DNA from: Nyssa sinensis
Taxonomy: Eukaryota; Streptophyta; Magnoliopsida; Cornales; Nyssaceae
Reading direction: 5' to 3'
DNA: 64,000 nucleotides
NCBI GenBank assembly: GCA_008638375.1
Contig: CM018052.1
Span: 15,156,450-15,220,449 of the forward strand
Shown here: positions 11,243 through 24,434 of the stretch, in pieces
Layout of the letters: every line of letters begins with the position of its first letter
Position numbering within the stretch: the stretch's first letter is position 1
Program-made: the position numbers and the translations under genes
Notes under the pieces: model-generated
What the model was told of the DNA's origin: nothing
Seen by the model: only the letters and a program-made list of their open reading frames with translations
Databases searched by the model: none

Positions 11243-12712
11243 TATGGTTAGACCAGGTTCACGCAGACGCACAGTTATACAGGACCCATCGACCCCTTCC
11301 CCCTCATCTGCAGGGTCTACCGATCCTACCGTCGACGGTATGCATAGTTTCTATTTTTATTAATGATTATATAAATATGGTACTAATTGTTTCTATTTTA
11401 TTTCTTTTAAAGCTTCGACCACCGCCCCTAGACAAAGGCGTGGTAGGTCGAAGAATCGCAGCTTTCAGGTTCAGATAGAGGCAGTAGGGGGCGCGCCTCT
11501 TCGGATTGAGATACCTCCGGGTTTGCTGAAGCCCGTTGCTGGGTGGGCACAGCAGTTCACTATGGAGGTCGGCATCATTTACCGGCTACGTGCCCCACTC
11601 CATATTAGTGACTGGAGTTAGGTCACTGATGCAGAAAGACGGGATATTCATGCGCATATCCAGGTATGTCTTTTATTATTGTGTTCAACTAAATTTTAAC
11701 ATATGTTATGCCATAATGTTTTGACAATGACATGCTTTACAAGAGAAATTTGACATCGATCTCCACCAGCCTCATGTCGAAGGCAATGGACCGTTACTTG
11801 GGAACCCGTTTCAGGGACTATCAACATAGACTCCACATGCACTACGAGGCAGAGGTGGTAACCGGTAGAAAGCATCGCGACAGACCCTACAGGGGGGATG
11901 GCAGTGGAGGATTGGATGTTACTATGCAACCGGTTCTCTAGTAATGCATTCCAAGTAAAAATTGTCAACATTACTTTTGTTGTATGATGAATCATTGTCA
12001 TTTATACTAACCTTCTTTGTTTTGGCCAAGTATAGGAACTTAGTAAGAAAAATAGCGAGAGCAGAAGCAAGCAAAAAGTGACCCACTGTGGCGGATCACG
12101 TTCTTTTGGTAAGTATAGGCATGAGATGGTAAGTTAATAAATGTATCAATTTCTTATTGTATAATGTATTCATGAAATCAATCTTCACAAGCTACTATTT
12201 ATTTGCTACAGTGAGACCGGGAGATTGGTGCACCACCCAGCCCTATTGAGTTGTGTCACAAGACGCACTACAATCCCGAGAAGGGTTGGACTGGGCCTGA
12301 AGCTCAGCTGTTTTATGTAAGTTGCAAAAGATTTATATACCACTATTACTAATTTAATAATAATCTAAAATGTTTAAAAGTAGTAACATATATTTATGTT
12401 TTTTTAGGAGGAGATGGTCGAGATGGGTGTTCAGCCGACCCCTGAGGGTGAGCATCTGCCGACCGATGACCAGATACGAGATACTGTTCTGGGCAAGAGG
12501 CGCGGATATGTGCATGGCTTAGGGAGTGGGATGGAGCCGATGGCATCGTCCTCTACCATTGAGAGCAATGCTAGGTTTCACGCAACCACCTAGAGAGCTG
12601 AGGCAACGGAGAGACTGAATGTAGAGATGACAGAGCTCAAGGAGCATATGACCCAGCTAAAGGCTATTGTATAGACGATTCTCAGCCAGTAGAGGGGCTC
12701 TGTTTAGCCTTG
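11243..12712 (+). pseudogene. CACTA second gene, Ptta/En/Spm plant transposase type (degenerate)
   Basis: A multi-exon gene starting ATGGTTAGACCAGG. Exons are recognised from their translation: 11243-11337 (basic/serine-rich start), 11413-11663 (RRGRSKNRSF then RIEIPPGLLKPVAGW), about 11744-11957 (FDIDLHQPHV, then in other frames FRDYQHRLHMHY and EDWMLLCNRF), about 12034-12129 (RSKQKVTHCGGSRSFG), about 12213-12317 (SPIELCHKTHYNPEKGW) and about 12408-12712 (VLGKRRGYVHGLG, then a helical tail). This order matches the Ptta/En/Spm plant transposase family, the second protein of many CACTA elements, thought to bind subterminal repeats. Stops at 11619, 12591, 12672, 12690 and 12705 are all TAG, and at least two frameshifts lie in the third exon. 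The gene is dead. Confidence 0.8.
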
Positions 12713-12867
12713 GTAAGTTTTTAAAATTATTTACTTTGACACATTTATTATTTATAGAAAATGTTACGTAAAAAAAAAATGGATTTTGGCCTAATGGCTT
12801 ACAAACTGCATGACACTTCACATATGAAAATATACTTGCACGAACTTATTTAATTTCATAGAAATGC

Positions 12868-13204
12868 AAGTTTCAGCTCCAAAAAGGCTTATTTTGGGGT
12901 TTTGACAGATCAAAATGCCGGATATCGGCCTAACTACACCGAAACCCCATCACACACCTCAAAAGTGATGAAATAGAATTGTACAAACTTACGGCACTCG
13001 ATTCGGATACCCGATTTGAAACTTATGCAAGTTTCAGCTCCAAAAAGGCCCATTTTGGGGTTTTGAAGGACCAAAATGCCGGATATCAACCTAACTACAT
13101 CAAAACCCCATCACACACCTCAAAAATGATAAAATAGAATTGCATGAACTTACGGCACTCGGTTCGGATGCCCAGTTTGAAACTTATGCAAGTTTCAGCT
13201 CTAA
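12868..13204 (+). repeat. 161-bp tandem array of CACTA, left part
   Basis: Units begin at AAGTTTCAGCTCC; starts at 12868, 13029 and 13190 are exactly 161 bases apart. The third unit is cut after 15 bases by the solo LTR at 13205 and resumes at 23002. Each unit carries CATTTTGGGGTTTTG, CCCCATCACACACCTC and CTTACGGCACTCGGTTCGGA. A degenerate pre-unit occupies about 12780-12867. There is no coding function. Confidence 0.95.
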
Positions 13205-16107
13205 AGTCACGACCCGAGACCCTACCCTATGCGGATCTCGTGTCGCACACCCGATCCGACGCTGCTTGTCAAACCAAGGGTCTCAACTTGCAACACAATC
13301 AGTGCTACTAACATGCAACAACTAAAATGCAGAAGAAGATAAAAAAAAAAAGTTGCATGTGATATATATAATGTTTACAAAATGCAGAATACAAAATTTC
13401 TTAATACAACTGTTCATCCCCAAGACGTGGATAACATGGGAGAGCTATAAGACTGTCTATACTAAATATTACACTTAAAACTTCAAAAGTAATGTCCATT
13501 GTTATCTAGCTGACTGCTACTGCTATTGCCCTTCTACAGCTTCCTTTCCTGAAAGGGGTGGTAAGTTTGGGGTGAGCTAACTAAAGCTCAATAAGTAATT
13601 CTTCTTTGCTCTGCCATGTATACATGAATATAGAAAGCATTATCCATAAAAGAACTAGGATAAATGCAGATGTGCTAGCTAGTCAATGAATATAGAACTC
13701 AATATCAAATGATAGAAACTCAAATGATAAAGCAATGAAATATGTCTGATAATATAATCATACAAGCTACAGTCATGAGCTGTCTCAAGCATAATCATAT
13801 GCACTCAAATAAAAAGCTGTGAAATCTCATGATCATTCATAATGATATAATATGATCAAGCTATGATAATCAATAAATGATAGTGATATCAAAACTGGTT
13901 GATGCACTCGGTTGGGGCTCGGCTACCCCCTGAGCTCGTATTCAGATCCGCTATGGGCTGTTTGAATACGGCTCTGAGCTCGTATTTAGATCCACTACGG
14001 GCTGTTTGAATACGGCTGTGTGTACACTGTATAATAATAATCTATTTGAAATATGGACCCGAAGGTCATAAATAGCATCAGATGGAGATGTGACTGAGCA
14101 CAAATCCAGTACTAATAATATATCAGGATCATGCTACCTCCACGAAGAGTATAAATGTGGAACATAACTATTCTAGGCAATCTGACGTAACGATAGTTAT
14201 CTGAACTATGGTTACTAGACTACTTCGAATATACTGTCTGGCCCTCACGGCCCTAGGTAGAAGTGTACAAAAAGGATTCCATGCACAAGTGTACAATCAT
14301 GATCGAGATATAAATAGAAATCAATAAATGCTTCAACATGATAGGGCAATATTAATGTGGCTCAATAAACACTGGTATATATGGAATACAACAAGTGATA
14401 TATGAAAAACTGTTGACATGGCTTGGAATGCAACACATGCAGAGATCAGAGATTACTTACCTTTTACTGTATCTGTCTAGAGGGTCAAATCGCCTTCTTC
14501 TTGTATCTCGGTATTCCTAGAATTCAGGAAACTCAATCTCAGTCTAGGTATATATATTTAGCTCATGCTATTCATTAAATTTTATGTCTCTTTATTCTTA
14601 TATCTCTTTTACTAGAATAAACTCTACTATTGAATCCGGAATGTCGAACAAAGTCGATTTAGGCTTTCATGGAATTCAATTCGGGCTTTGGTACTAGAAG
14701 GGGCAAAACGGTCATTTTGCACTTTTACGGGTTCTTGTTTCTCGGGACTAATTTTCACAAATCGGACTCCACGGTTGAGTCTGGAATGTTCGAAATAGTA
14801 AAAATTCACTATTCTTTTATTTTAATTAGAGTTTGTTTGACTACTTTTCAGCTTAGGGGCATTTTGATAATTTTTCCTTTAATTTAACTATTATTTTATT
14901 ACTTGGGTCAATTCACAATTAACCATATCTTCTGGGTATAATTAAAATCTCACAAGGTTCTATTCACTGCCATAATTTTTCCCCATTTCCTGTACGTTCA
15001 CGTTATTTTTTTCATTGTAAGCTAATCATTGGATAGCTTCTCCTTTTCAACCAAACACCTCCCGAACTCAAATCTAAAATTTTTTTCATATAGTAATAGT
15101 ATTGGGCAGCCATCTAAACGGGTGAGTCGGGTCAGACTCAACCCAGTTTGGCCCAAATAAGATCACAAAACTCAGTCGTTAAGCTACGTTTCCTTCCCTT
15201 TAGTTTCTGGATTATTTTTTTTCTTCTTGATTCTTATTTGATCTAAACAGTTTCTATATTTAATGAAATCCCACAATCAATCTAATTATTCATGCTTCTA
15301 AAAATTCAAGACTAAGGTTAAGTATTTTACCCTGTTGCACCTACTGTTCAGCCGCATCAGGTCTCCACTTCCATTATAACACACACATATATATGTATAA
15401 TTTCTCTGTTGCTTCTTTCTAGTTCCCTTGTCCATCACAATCTACACCTGTACCCCTGTTCAGCTGCACGTTCTACCTCGAGTCCATAACAAGAACTGCA
15501 TCAGTTCCTCAAATGGCCCTGCTGCACTCACGGCCTGTGCTTCCTCAAGCCGCAACTGCCATCTCTACGGCTACACAGCACCACTCCACGGACACTCCAC
15601 GGCCTTCTCACAAACCGCAACATTTACACAATCCTGGGCTGTATCAAAATCCATCATCTGAACCTCCATTGCAGCTGCTGTTACACAAAATTCCCAACAG
15701 CAGCGACTTCTCTTCCCCAAATCGCTACTGGTTTGCCGCTGCTGTTACGGCCATTTCTCTGAACCACCGCCACACCGTCCTTCACTGTTTCTGCCGCAGC
15801 ACGATCACACACATACATATATTAAATCTCACGGCACCACTACACCTGAACCGTCACAAACGCACCATACACAGCGCAAAGCACCCTGTAGTTGCTGCAG
15901 CGCTGCTGCTGCTTCATTTCCCTCTCGGCTGCTCTCCCTTTTCTCCAATTTTTTTCTCAATTTCTTTTGCTTCTACGCCATAAACAACACACATATATAA
16001 TTTTATATAAAATCCCTTCGCTGCACCAACCTGCACCGTCCCAAATCTCTTTCTCTTTTCTTTATTTTCTTTTCTTTTCTCTTCCTGTACCGTCACACCA
16101 AACACAC

Positions 16108-16108
16108 A

Positions 16109-16151
<43 letters not shown>
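16108..16151. repeat. (AT)n microsatellite
   Basis: An AT dinucleotide run within the family-1 solo LTR. Further short AT runs follow at 16415-16437, 16843-16857 and 16867-16898. Open frames crossing them are low-complexity artefacts. Confidence 0.9.
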
Positions 16152-16155
<4 letters not shown>

Positions 16156-16863
16156 AATATTCCTGTTGCTAAACCTGCTGCTATCCACACCTACATATAT
16201 ATACACATACAAATCTCTCATGCACCGACCTGCACCCTACACACTTGCACTGTCCCTACGCCTGCTGCACCTTCTCCCTTCCTTTTTCTCTCTTTTCTCT
16301 TCTGTTACACGCTTCCTGTACTGCCCCTCGTCTACTTCCTTTCCTTTTTCTTTTTCATTCTTCTCCTGTACGCTTTAGTTGGGACGCCCATTTTGTTGAC
16401 CACTACCAACCGCATATATATATATATATATATATATTATATCTTGTTTAATCAATACTGCACCGCCCCACATGCCCCTTTCATTGAGTTTAGCTTTCTA
16501 CTTTTTCCGTTACTTTTTTCTCTTTTCTTTTCTTTATCATGTTGATTACTTGGGATATATTGTATACATATTATATAATAATATGTAAGGCACACACACA
16601 CGTTCAACTTGCTGTACACTTCTTCCACTTTTTTTTTTTTTTTTCTTCTTTTCTTTCTTTTTATATTCTTTGTATGCTTATATATATATATAAAATAAAA
16701 TCTGTATTTCATTATATATATAGATATAATATAATATAATACATGTCCATTTATACTAATATATACCTTTATATAATATAAGTACATACATAACCGTATA
16801 TACATATATACTTGTATATATATTTTTATATTTATTTTTATTTATATATATATATATTATCTC

Positions 16864-16901
<38 letters not shown>

Positions 16902-17345
16902 TCGTATCATTAACATACACTGTGCATGTAACACCCCGACTCTGTATAATTAATAATTAAATAATTAATTATTAATTAGTACCGGCTTAGGAAATAATTA
17001 AGGAAATTAACCTTAATCTCCCGGTGGTCACACTAGACCAATAGAATGACAAAACATGTCCGAGAATAGGGTATAATACCCGAACCTAATTATCAATTAA
17101 TTAGGTGAAATAATGTCAATTTAACACTGACGGAATTCGAATTAGTTAATCCCGAAAATCCCGAATGACTAATAAATGACACGGAACCTCTGATACTGAA
17201 GACAACTGAGATATGAAACTCCCAGAAGAAACCGCATCGAAAACAGAGCTCCGAATAAGGAGATATCATAGAAATAGCCAAAACAGAATTTGGTGTCAAC
17301 CAAACGTGGCCTTAACCAAAAATGTGGAAAAATGGCCAAGTTTGA

Positions 17346-17425
17346 GGTCAAGGGGGATTTGAACCCTTGACCAAGGTGGGCAAAGTAATTCTTTCTAAAA
17401 AGATTAACCACTTGGCCTATAGGCA
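17346..17425 (-). other. tRNA-like box A/box B segment inside family-2 LTR, copy 1
   Basis: On the minus strand, TAGGCCAAGTGG (17408-17419) resembles box A with a mismatch, and GGTTCAAATCC (17355-17365) fits box B. The spacing suits a tRNA with a long variable arm. The same segment in copy 2 (49515-49592) has a better box A. It is probably a tRNA- or SINE-derived fossil, not a functional tRNA gene: the acceptor stem does not pair convincingly. Confidence 0.4.
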
Positions 17426-19807
17426 CTATGTGCCTTACTTTACATGAAATATATATATGTCTACTGTTTAGTTCTAAATTCTGATTTAAATGAAATGAGG
17501 TGGCAGCCCCTCATTGGACCACCACACCCACCTATTAAATTGCATGCAAGTCCAATCAAATACAAAATAAAATATCTATATGTATACATGTGTATTCTCT
17601 ACCTATATGGGTGCCTTGTATCTCGTGAGTGGGGGCATGAAAACTGAGAATGCAGATCTGTATATGGGAGTGGTAAGCTGAGTTAAAGTGGGGCTAATCT
17701 GTTAGAGAGAGAGAGCTGCAAGTGCATGTATTCATGGCTTGCATATGTATACACCATGTGTGCATGGTGTCTTCATGAGATGCACAAGAAGGAAAGGAAC
17801 TGAAGATGCACGACTGAATGAGGCACACCTGGAGTGCCAAAAATCAGGAACCGAACCATAGAGGAGAACAGCCACTGTTTGAAAGGTAAAATGCCAAAAA
17901 ACTGCTTTGAATTTCTGTTTAAATTTTCATACTATTTTGATGGTTTGGATCTATATAGACCGTATATATATGTTCCTGTGAGGCCTAGACTTATTATAGA
18001 ACAATTGAGAAGGGTCGGATAAGCCTGAATACACCCAAACCATGAGCAATCCGCCATTAATGACCATGAGATGCAGGTCTGAATCAGTTGCAATCAAACT
18101 GATTTCTGACACACTGAACCTGATCTAGACATCCTAAGGATCCCAAAACCACCAACCCGCGACCCCAAAACCCCATACAACCCCTCCAACAACTCAGTTG
18201 CAGGTTCGGTCACAAAATACCATTTGTGATTTGGATGCTTTAAACCGATTTTATTGATTGGGGAATGAAACTATATACCATGAGGATCATTTAGCAACAA
18301 ACCGCGCTGAAAAATGTTGAGGAATGAGGGTTTGGTATCGAATTGCAGGTTCGGTTATCCTCTGTTGAACCGAGCTATTGAGCTCGATTCAAAGCACCAA
18401 ATCGATGCCAACTTGTTGGCATGATACCCAGAAATAAATTAGGACTGAAGTCAGGAATAATCCGTGCTTGAAACTCCACGAATTTGAAGAACAAATCTGC
18501 GAGAATTAGGGCAAACAGTGAGGGTTCAACGGGGAAGACGACGCTGAGTCGACCCAGTGTTTTAAAACCGAGTTAGCGAGTTGACTCGGACACGTGTTGG
18601 TCTACGAGCGTGCCACTGATTTAAATAGAACGGCACCGTTTTACGAATTACTGTTTTGATTTTAAATTGAAATCTGACTGATTGGCAACACGGTTAATAA
18701 ATCCGAAAATTTGGGAATTTGGTTTGGGCATAACCTGAACGTGGATAAGGGCCAATTAGGGGATAACAGGAATATTTAATTCCGGTTTTCTGAGGATCAG
18801 TGAACCGGTTGGTTCACTAGAGTTCTGGACCGGTTCACTTTCTGAACCCTAAAGCCAAACGGTCTGAACCTTTAGTTTATTGAATTATATTTTGACCCTG
18901 AAACTTTTTGAAAATTTCGGATTTACCCCTGATAGTTCTGAATATTGCACAGTGGCCCAGATTTTGGAAAAATTATACATTTAAGCCCCTGGTAATTAAT
19001 TAAATAATAAAATAATTATTTTATTATTTTATTAAATAGGTAAAATTACAATTTTACCCCTAGACATTAAATATGTCAAACGGAGTCCAAATAAATTAAA
19101 TAAATAGTGTATTTTCACTATTTCAAGTATTCTGGACTCAATGGTACAGTCCGATTTTGGAAATACAGTCCCAAAAAATATAGACACGTAGGTGTAAATT
19201 ACTGTATTGCCCCTGATGGCACCCAGACCCAAATAAAAATATCAGATAGCCTATTTTGACTATCTCGGGCATTCTGGACTCAACGGTGAGGTCCGTTTAA
19301 TGAACTGAGGTCCCAAAAAATACAGACACATAAAGTGTAAATGACTGAATTGCCCTTAATGATACCCAGGGCCGATTAAACATAACAGATAGCCCAACTT
19401 AATTATGTCGGGCACTCTGGACCCAATGGTGAGGTCCATTTTATGAACTGACGTGCCGAAAAAAATACGACACATGAAATTACCAAATTACCCCTAATAC
19501 CGTACGAGACCTAAACAAAGTCCGATTGGGACGAAACTGATACCGGTAGGAGCCCAGACACTGGTGAGACTGTATACTTGATTAGATGACGAATCGGGGT
19601 CAGAATTACACAAAACGTAAAATGACCAAAATACCCTTGAGCACTGTAAGTGTAAAGTAGAGGTCGAATAAAGGTCAAACTGATCTGATAAATTATCATA
19701 GGGATAATTATGAACATTGAAGGGCTAAATAAGACTCCGAGACAGTCAACACGTAAAACGAGAAATGACTGTTGTGTCCTGACGATCTAAAGCAGATACC
19801 AAATGAA

Positions 19808-20211
19808 GTCCAAGGGACTTACAAATTTATACATGAGATATATGGGACGTTCTGAGGACCATGATAGGGTCCGGGGCAGAAATGACAAAAATTACCATTT
19901 TGCCTCTAAGACTAAATAAGTACCCAACTGATACCGATTAAAGTCTAAAAGACTTAAAACTTCATATATACGATATATAGGATATTCTGAGGACCATAAC
20001 AGGGTCCGGGATAAGAATGGCAAAATTACCATTTTGCCCCTATGGTTAAAATGAGAACCTAACTGATACCGATTGGAGTCCAAAGGACGTAAAACTTTGT
20101 ACTTAAGATATAAAGACTATTCCGAAGACCACGACGGGGTCCGGGACAAAAATAGTAAAATTACCATTTTGCCCCTAAGGTTGAATGAGTGCCTGATTGA
20201 TAACAATTGAA
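19808..20211 (+). repeat. 135-bp tandem triplication in family-2 LTR
   Basis: Units begin at GTCCAAGGGACTTA (19808), GTCTAAAAGACTTA (19943) and GTCCAAAGGACGTA (20078), 135 bases apart. The next GTCTAAATGACTTA is at 20212. Each carries GGACCA-then-GGGTCCGGG, AATTACCATTTTGCC and a CCAACTGATACCGATT-like phrase. Copy 2 of this LTR has only two units. Confidence 0.9.
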
Positions 20212-20879
20212 GTCTAAATGACTTAGGATATAATCCTAATAACTGCTAAGCCTAATTAAAGAATGAAATAGCCTCGGGTGAGACCCAATGGAAGGGCGAT
20301 AGGCTACTAGGCTATCTTAGGTAATCCGATAGATACCTAAGATGACGAATGAGACCTGAATGGATGAGTTCTGATCTGTCTGTGATTGATGATTATTATT
20401 CAGGATATACATGGAGATGCTTGACGTACCTGGAGGTTATCGGATTATTTATGCAAGGAAATAAGCGTAAAGTTTGTGAGTAACTTCTGACACTGTTTTG
20501 ATACTGTCCCTTGATTTACTAATCTGTTTTGAATGCAATTATTTAAGTGCAATTATTTAAATGCATGCTTTTCGTACTATATCACTTATGACATGGTTTT
20601 AGTCTTTTTAAATAATTGACTATATTCCTGATCCCTGTGCTAGCATCCCGTACTGTTTTGCCCGTTTTGAACTGTTGAGATAAAATGGATATATTGAACC
20701 ATTATTTCTGAAACGATTAAATAAACCATGTGATATAGGCAAAGAACAACATTTTGTTGTATCGTACCGCTTTGTATAGTATACTGTCTGAATGCTATAT
20801 TGTTCAAATGTATGTACTTATTGTACACCCTTTGTACCACATTCCACGTGATGTGCTTGTGTCCTTCGAATTAGGAATT

Positions 20880-21640
20880 CCGTTCAGTTCGGTTATGTGC
20901 TGTCCGTTAATGATATGTCTGCTCTCGATTGATATGTTCCGTCCGGTTCTAACATGTTCCGTCCGTTGATGATCTGTCTGTCTTGATTGATATATGGTCC
21001 AGTCCCGTTATGATCTATCCGTTAATGATATGTTTTTGTTTGACTGATGTATTGTTCCGTTCGATTCTGTTATGTTCCGTCCGTTGATGATCTGTCTGTC
21101 TTGATTGATATATGGTCCAGTTCCGTTATGATCTGTCCGTTGATGATATGCCTTTGCTTTGACTAATGTTTTGTTCCGTTCGATTCTGCTATATTCCGTT
21201 CATTGATAATGTGTCTGCCTTGATTGATATATGGTCCAGTTCCGTTGTGTACTGTCCGTTGATGATACGTCTGTCTTGATTGAAACATTGTTCAGTCCAG
21301 TTATGATTAGTTCCGACAGTGATGTGTCCCTGACTTGATTGTTATATTGTTTCTACCCAGTTCTGTTATGTTGTGTACTGTTCATGATTGCCTGTGTCTT
21401 GATTAGTGTATTGTTTCCGTTTAGTTCCGTTATAATTTTATCCATTCGCGATATGCCTTTGCTTGACTGATGTATTGTTACCGTCCGATTCTGTTATATT
21501 CTGTCCGTTAATGTTATGTCTGCCTCGATTGATATGTTCCGTCCGGTTCTGACATGTTCCGTCCGTTGATGATCTGTCTGTCTTGATTGATATATGGTCC
21601 AGTTCCGTTATGATTCGTTCCGTTAATGAAAAGTCTGTGT
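20880..21640 (+). repeat. ~59-bp tandem array in family-2 LTR
   Basis: Degenerate repeats of a CCGTCCGTTGATGAT...TTGATTGATATATGG...CCGTTATG theme. The landmark TTGATTGATATATGG recurs at 20983, 21101 and 21220, so monomers of about 59 bases form dimers of about 118-119. An almost identical line recurs 600 bases later (20941 and 21541). Copy 2 has a differently rearranged array (about 52930-53650). Confidence 0.85.
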
Positions 21641-22996
21641 CTTGACCGATATATTAGCAATAGTTATTGTTCTGACCGATTGGTTATGTCATGTTCCGAT
21701 CCATTTGTATTGTCTGTTCGATTCTGTTTTATTGTACTAGACTGCTTATGAAATGGATTTATAAAAATAGTTATTTTTGAAATGACTAAATTATCCATGT
21801 GCCTTGGAAGCACAAAACTGGTTTTGAAACCCATGATAGGGAATCTGTGTTACTCACTGGGCTTATTTAAGCTCACCCCATTATTCTGACATTTTTCAGG
21901 AATTACCTCCATTGGATTAGAAGGTACTATGACATGACGTGAATAGGCCAAGTGGCATCGCAAGTAAGGATCTGACGGCACTGAATTGTAGAGACTGGTT
22001 TATTGTGGATTGAACCTGGTTATTCCGATGAGTGGTATGTTATGACTGACTTGACTCATATATACTAGATAGACATGGCTCATGGAACTAATGGTACTCT
22101 AAAGATATTAGATCTGCTCTGTTGTTATATGCTTGATTTTAGATATGCTCTGAGATTAGAATTGTTGACTGACTGGATTTAGTCTCGCTCTGTGATACAT
22201 ATTCTTATGATGGATAAGTGAGTTGCATTCCCATGACACAAAGAAAAAGTTTTAAATTCCGCTGCATCTGACCCTACAGTTGGAGTGCAATTCGTCGGAA
22301 AGTTCAGAATTTGCCTTTGGTTGGTCGCGTCGCGACCGACTGGCAGTCACGTCCTTGACATCCGCGTAGGGTGGGGTTCGGGATGTGACAGTGCACGTAT
22401 ATCGAAGCATATATTGGCCTATGTACACGATTTCTCGTACCGTTCGGGTTTTATTGTACGGTACTACTAGATACTCAAAATTATTTAAAATTCTCTCATC
22501 GTATTTTTAAAAATCGTATTTTATTCTCATTTGAGATTCTCTCTATTTGTCTCGAACTACGTGTCCATTATCGAATATTTTTTATTGCGTTGCTTCGGGT
22601 ATATGTCGGGTATTATTTTTATTGGCTCGGTTTATGCGTACTTGTCTTTTCTTAATCTCGTAATTCCATGAGATTATAAACTTCTACTAATTTTTTTTTT
22701 CAGTAATGGTACCCGTCATTGTATATTGCTTATTAAAATAATTTGGTATATCTCGGGGTCTACTATTTTGGATCTGAAACGGTCTCGATTTATCTCTTAT
22801 ATTATGATCATTGCTTGGTTAAAGCTCGGTATTATTATTTGACCTTTTTAGGTAAAATGAAATTATATAAATTTATTCGGAACTTATGTTCTGTTATAAT
22901 GGGTATTACGCTACTCGACCCAACCTATCTCGGTTTATGTGTACTTGATCGGGTTTACCTCGGTCTACGTGCCATATCCTGGGTTGGGATATTACA

Positions 22997-24434
22997 TCTA
23001 AAAAGGCTCATTTTGGGATTTTGACAAACCAAAATGCTGAATATTGGCATAACTACATCGAAAACCCATCACACACCTCAAAAATGATAAAATAGACTTG
23101 TATGAACTTACGGCACTCGGTTCAGATGCCCGGTTTGAAACTTATGCAAGTTTCAGCTCCAAACGGCCCATTTTAGGGGTTTTAAAGTACCAAAATGCCA
23201 GATATCGGCCTACCTACATTGAAATCCCATCACACACCTCAAAAATGATAAAATAGACTTGCACGAACTTACGGCACTCGGTTCGGATGCCCGGTTTGAA
23301 ACTTATGCAAGTTTCAGCTCCAAAAAGGTCCATTTTGGGGTTTTGAAATACCAAAATGTAGGATATCGGCCTAACTACATTGAAACCCCATCACACACCT
23401 CACGAATGATAAAATAGAATTGCATGAACTTACAGCACTCAGTTCGGATGGCTGGTTTGAAATTTATGCAAGTTTCATCTCCAAAAAAGCTTATTTTGGG
23501 GTTTTGACAGGCCAAAATGTTGGATATCGGCCTAACTATACTGAAACCCCATCACACACCTCAAAAATGATAAAATAGATGTGCACGAACTTACGGTACT
23601 CGGTTCGGATACCCAGTTTGAAACTTATGCAAGTTTCAGCTCCAAAAAGTCCCATTTTGGGGTTTTGAAGGACCAAAATGCCAGATATCGGCCTAACTAC
23701 ACCAAAACCCCATCACACACATTAAAAATGATAAAATAGACTTGCATGAACTTACAACACTCGATTCGGATACTCGGTTTGAAACTTATGCAAGTTTTAG
23801 CTCCAAAAAAGTCTATTTTGGGGTTTTGAAGGACCAAAATGCCGGATATTGGCCTAAATACGTCGAAACCCCATCACACACCTCAAAAATGATAAAATAG
23901 AATTGTACAAACTTACGGCACTCAGTTCGGATGCCTAATTTGAAACTTATGCAAGTTTCAGCTCCAAAAAGGCTCATTTGGGGTTTTGACAGACCAAAAT
24001 GTTGGATATCGACCTAACTACACCAAAAACTCATCACACACCTCAAAAATGATAAAATAGACTTACACGAACTTACGGCACTTGGTTCAGATGCCCGGTT
24101 TGAAACTTATGCAAGTTTCAGCTCCAAAAGGGTTCATTTTGGGGTTTTGATAGACCAAACAACTGGATATCTGCCTAAATACACCGAAACCCCATCACAC
24201 ACCTCAAAAATGATAAAATAGACTTGCACGAACTTATGGCACTCGGTTCGGATGCCCGGTTTGAAACTTATGCAAGTTTCAGCTCCAAAAAGGCCCATTT
24301 TGGGGTTTTGAAGGACCAAAATGCCGGATATCAGTTTAACTGCACTGAAACCCCATCACACACCTCAAAAATGATAAAATAGATTTGTACGAAGTTACGG
24401 CACTCGGTTCGGATCAGTGGTTTGCAACTTATGC
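22997..24434 (+). repeat. 161-bp tandem array of CACTA, right part
   Basis: After the 5-bp duplication TCTAA, the interrupted unit resumes at 23002. Further unit starts lie at 23148, 23309, 23470, 23631, 23792, 23953, 24113 and 24274, all 160-161 bases apart, ending near 24434. With the left part there are about 11 units. Joining 13190-13204 to 23002-23147 gives exactly 161 bases. Confidence 0.95.

Larger units (their letters stand above)
16927..22390 (+). mobile_element. Solo LTR, family 2, copy 1 (5.46 kb)
   Basis: It begins TGTAACACCCCGAC and ends TTCGGGATGTGACA, so its ends form a short inverted repeat (TGT-ACA plus CCCGA). The target duplication GTGCA lies at 16922-16926 and 22391-22395. 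A second, near-identical copy is at 49092-54393 with a different duplication. No gag or pol domain, PBS, polypurine tract or internal LTR copy is seen, so each is a solo (single) LTR of unusual length. Internal features are a tRNA-like stretch (17346-17425), repeated GGACTCAATGGT-type modules (19050-19500), a 135-bp triplication (19808-20211) and a ~59-bp tandem array (20880-21640). Confidence 0.9.
13205..22996 (-). mobile_element. Solo LTR, family 1, interrupted by a family-2 LTR
   Basis: Read on the minus strand it runs from TGTAATATCCCAACCC (22996) to GGGTCGTGACT (13205). The 5-bp duplication TCTAA lies at 13200-13204 and 22997-23001. The TGTAATATCCCAACC start is shared with the solo LTR at 57602. 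The last base would normally be A; here plus-strand position 13205 is A instead of T, a point mutation. Without the nested 16927-22390 LTR it is about 4.3 kb. No PBS, polypurine tract or coding domain is inside, so it is a solo LTR produced by LTR-LTR recombination. It contains long pyrimidine-rich stretches (15360-16680) and AT runs. Confidence 0.88.

Noticed and set aside
13140..13325. Short frame across the array/LTR junction
   Set aside because: It spans the 161-bp repeat and the solo LTR border, so it is an artefact of the insertion.
15513..16545. Long plus-strand open frames of 156 and 217 codons
   Set aside because: They cover pyrimidine-rich and AT-repeat DNA in the leader part of a family-1 LTR; composition is low complexity and no domain is visible.
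22997..24434. Regularly spaced repeats that could suggest a CRISPR array
   Set aside because: Units are contiguous 161-bp tandem repeats with no unique spacers, inside a plant transposon.
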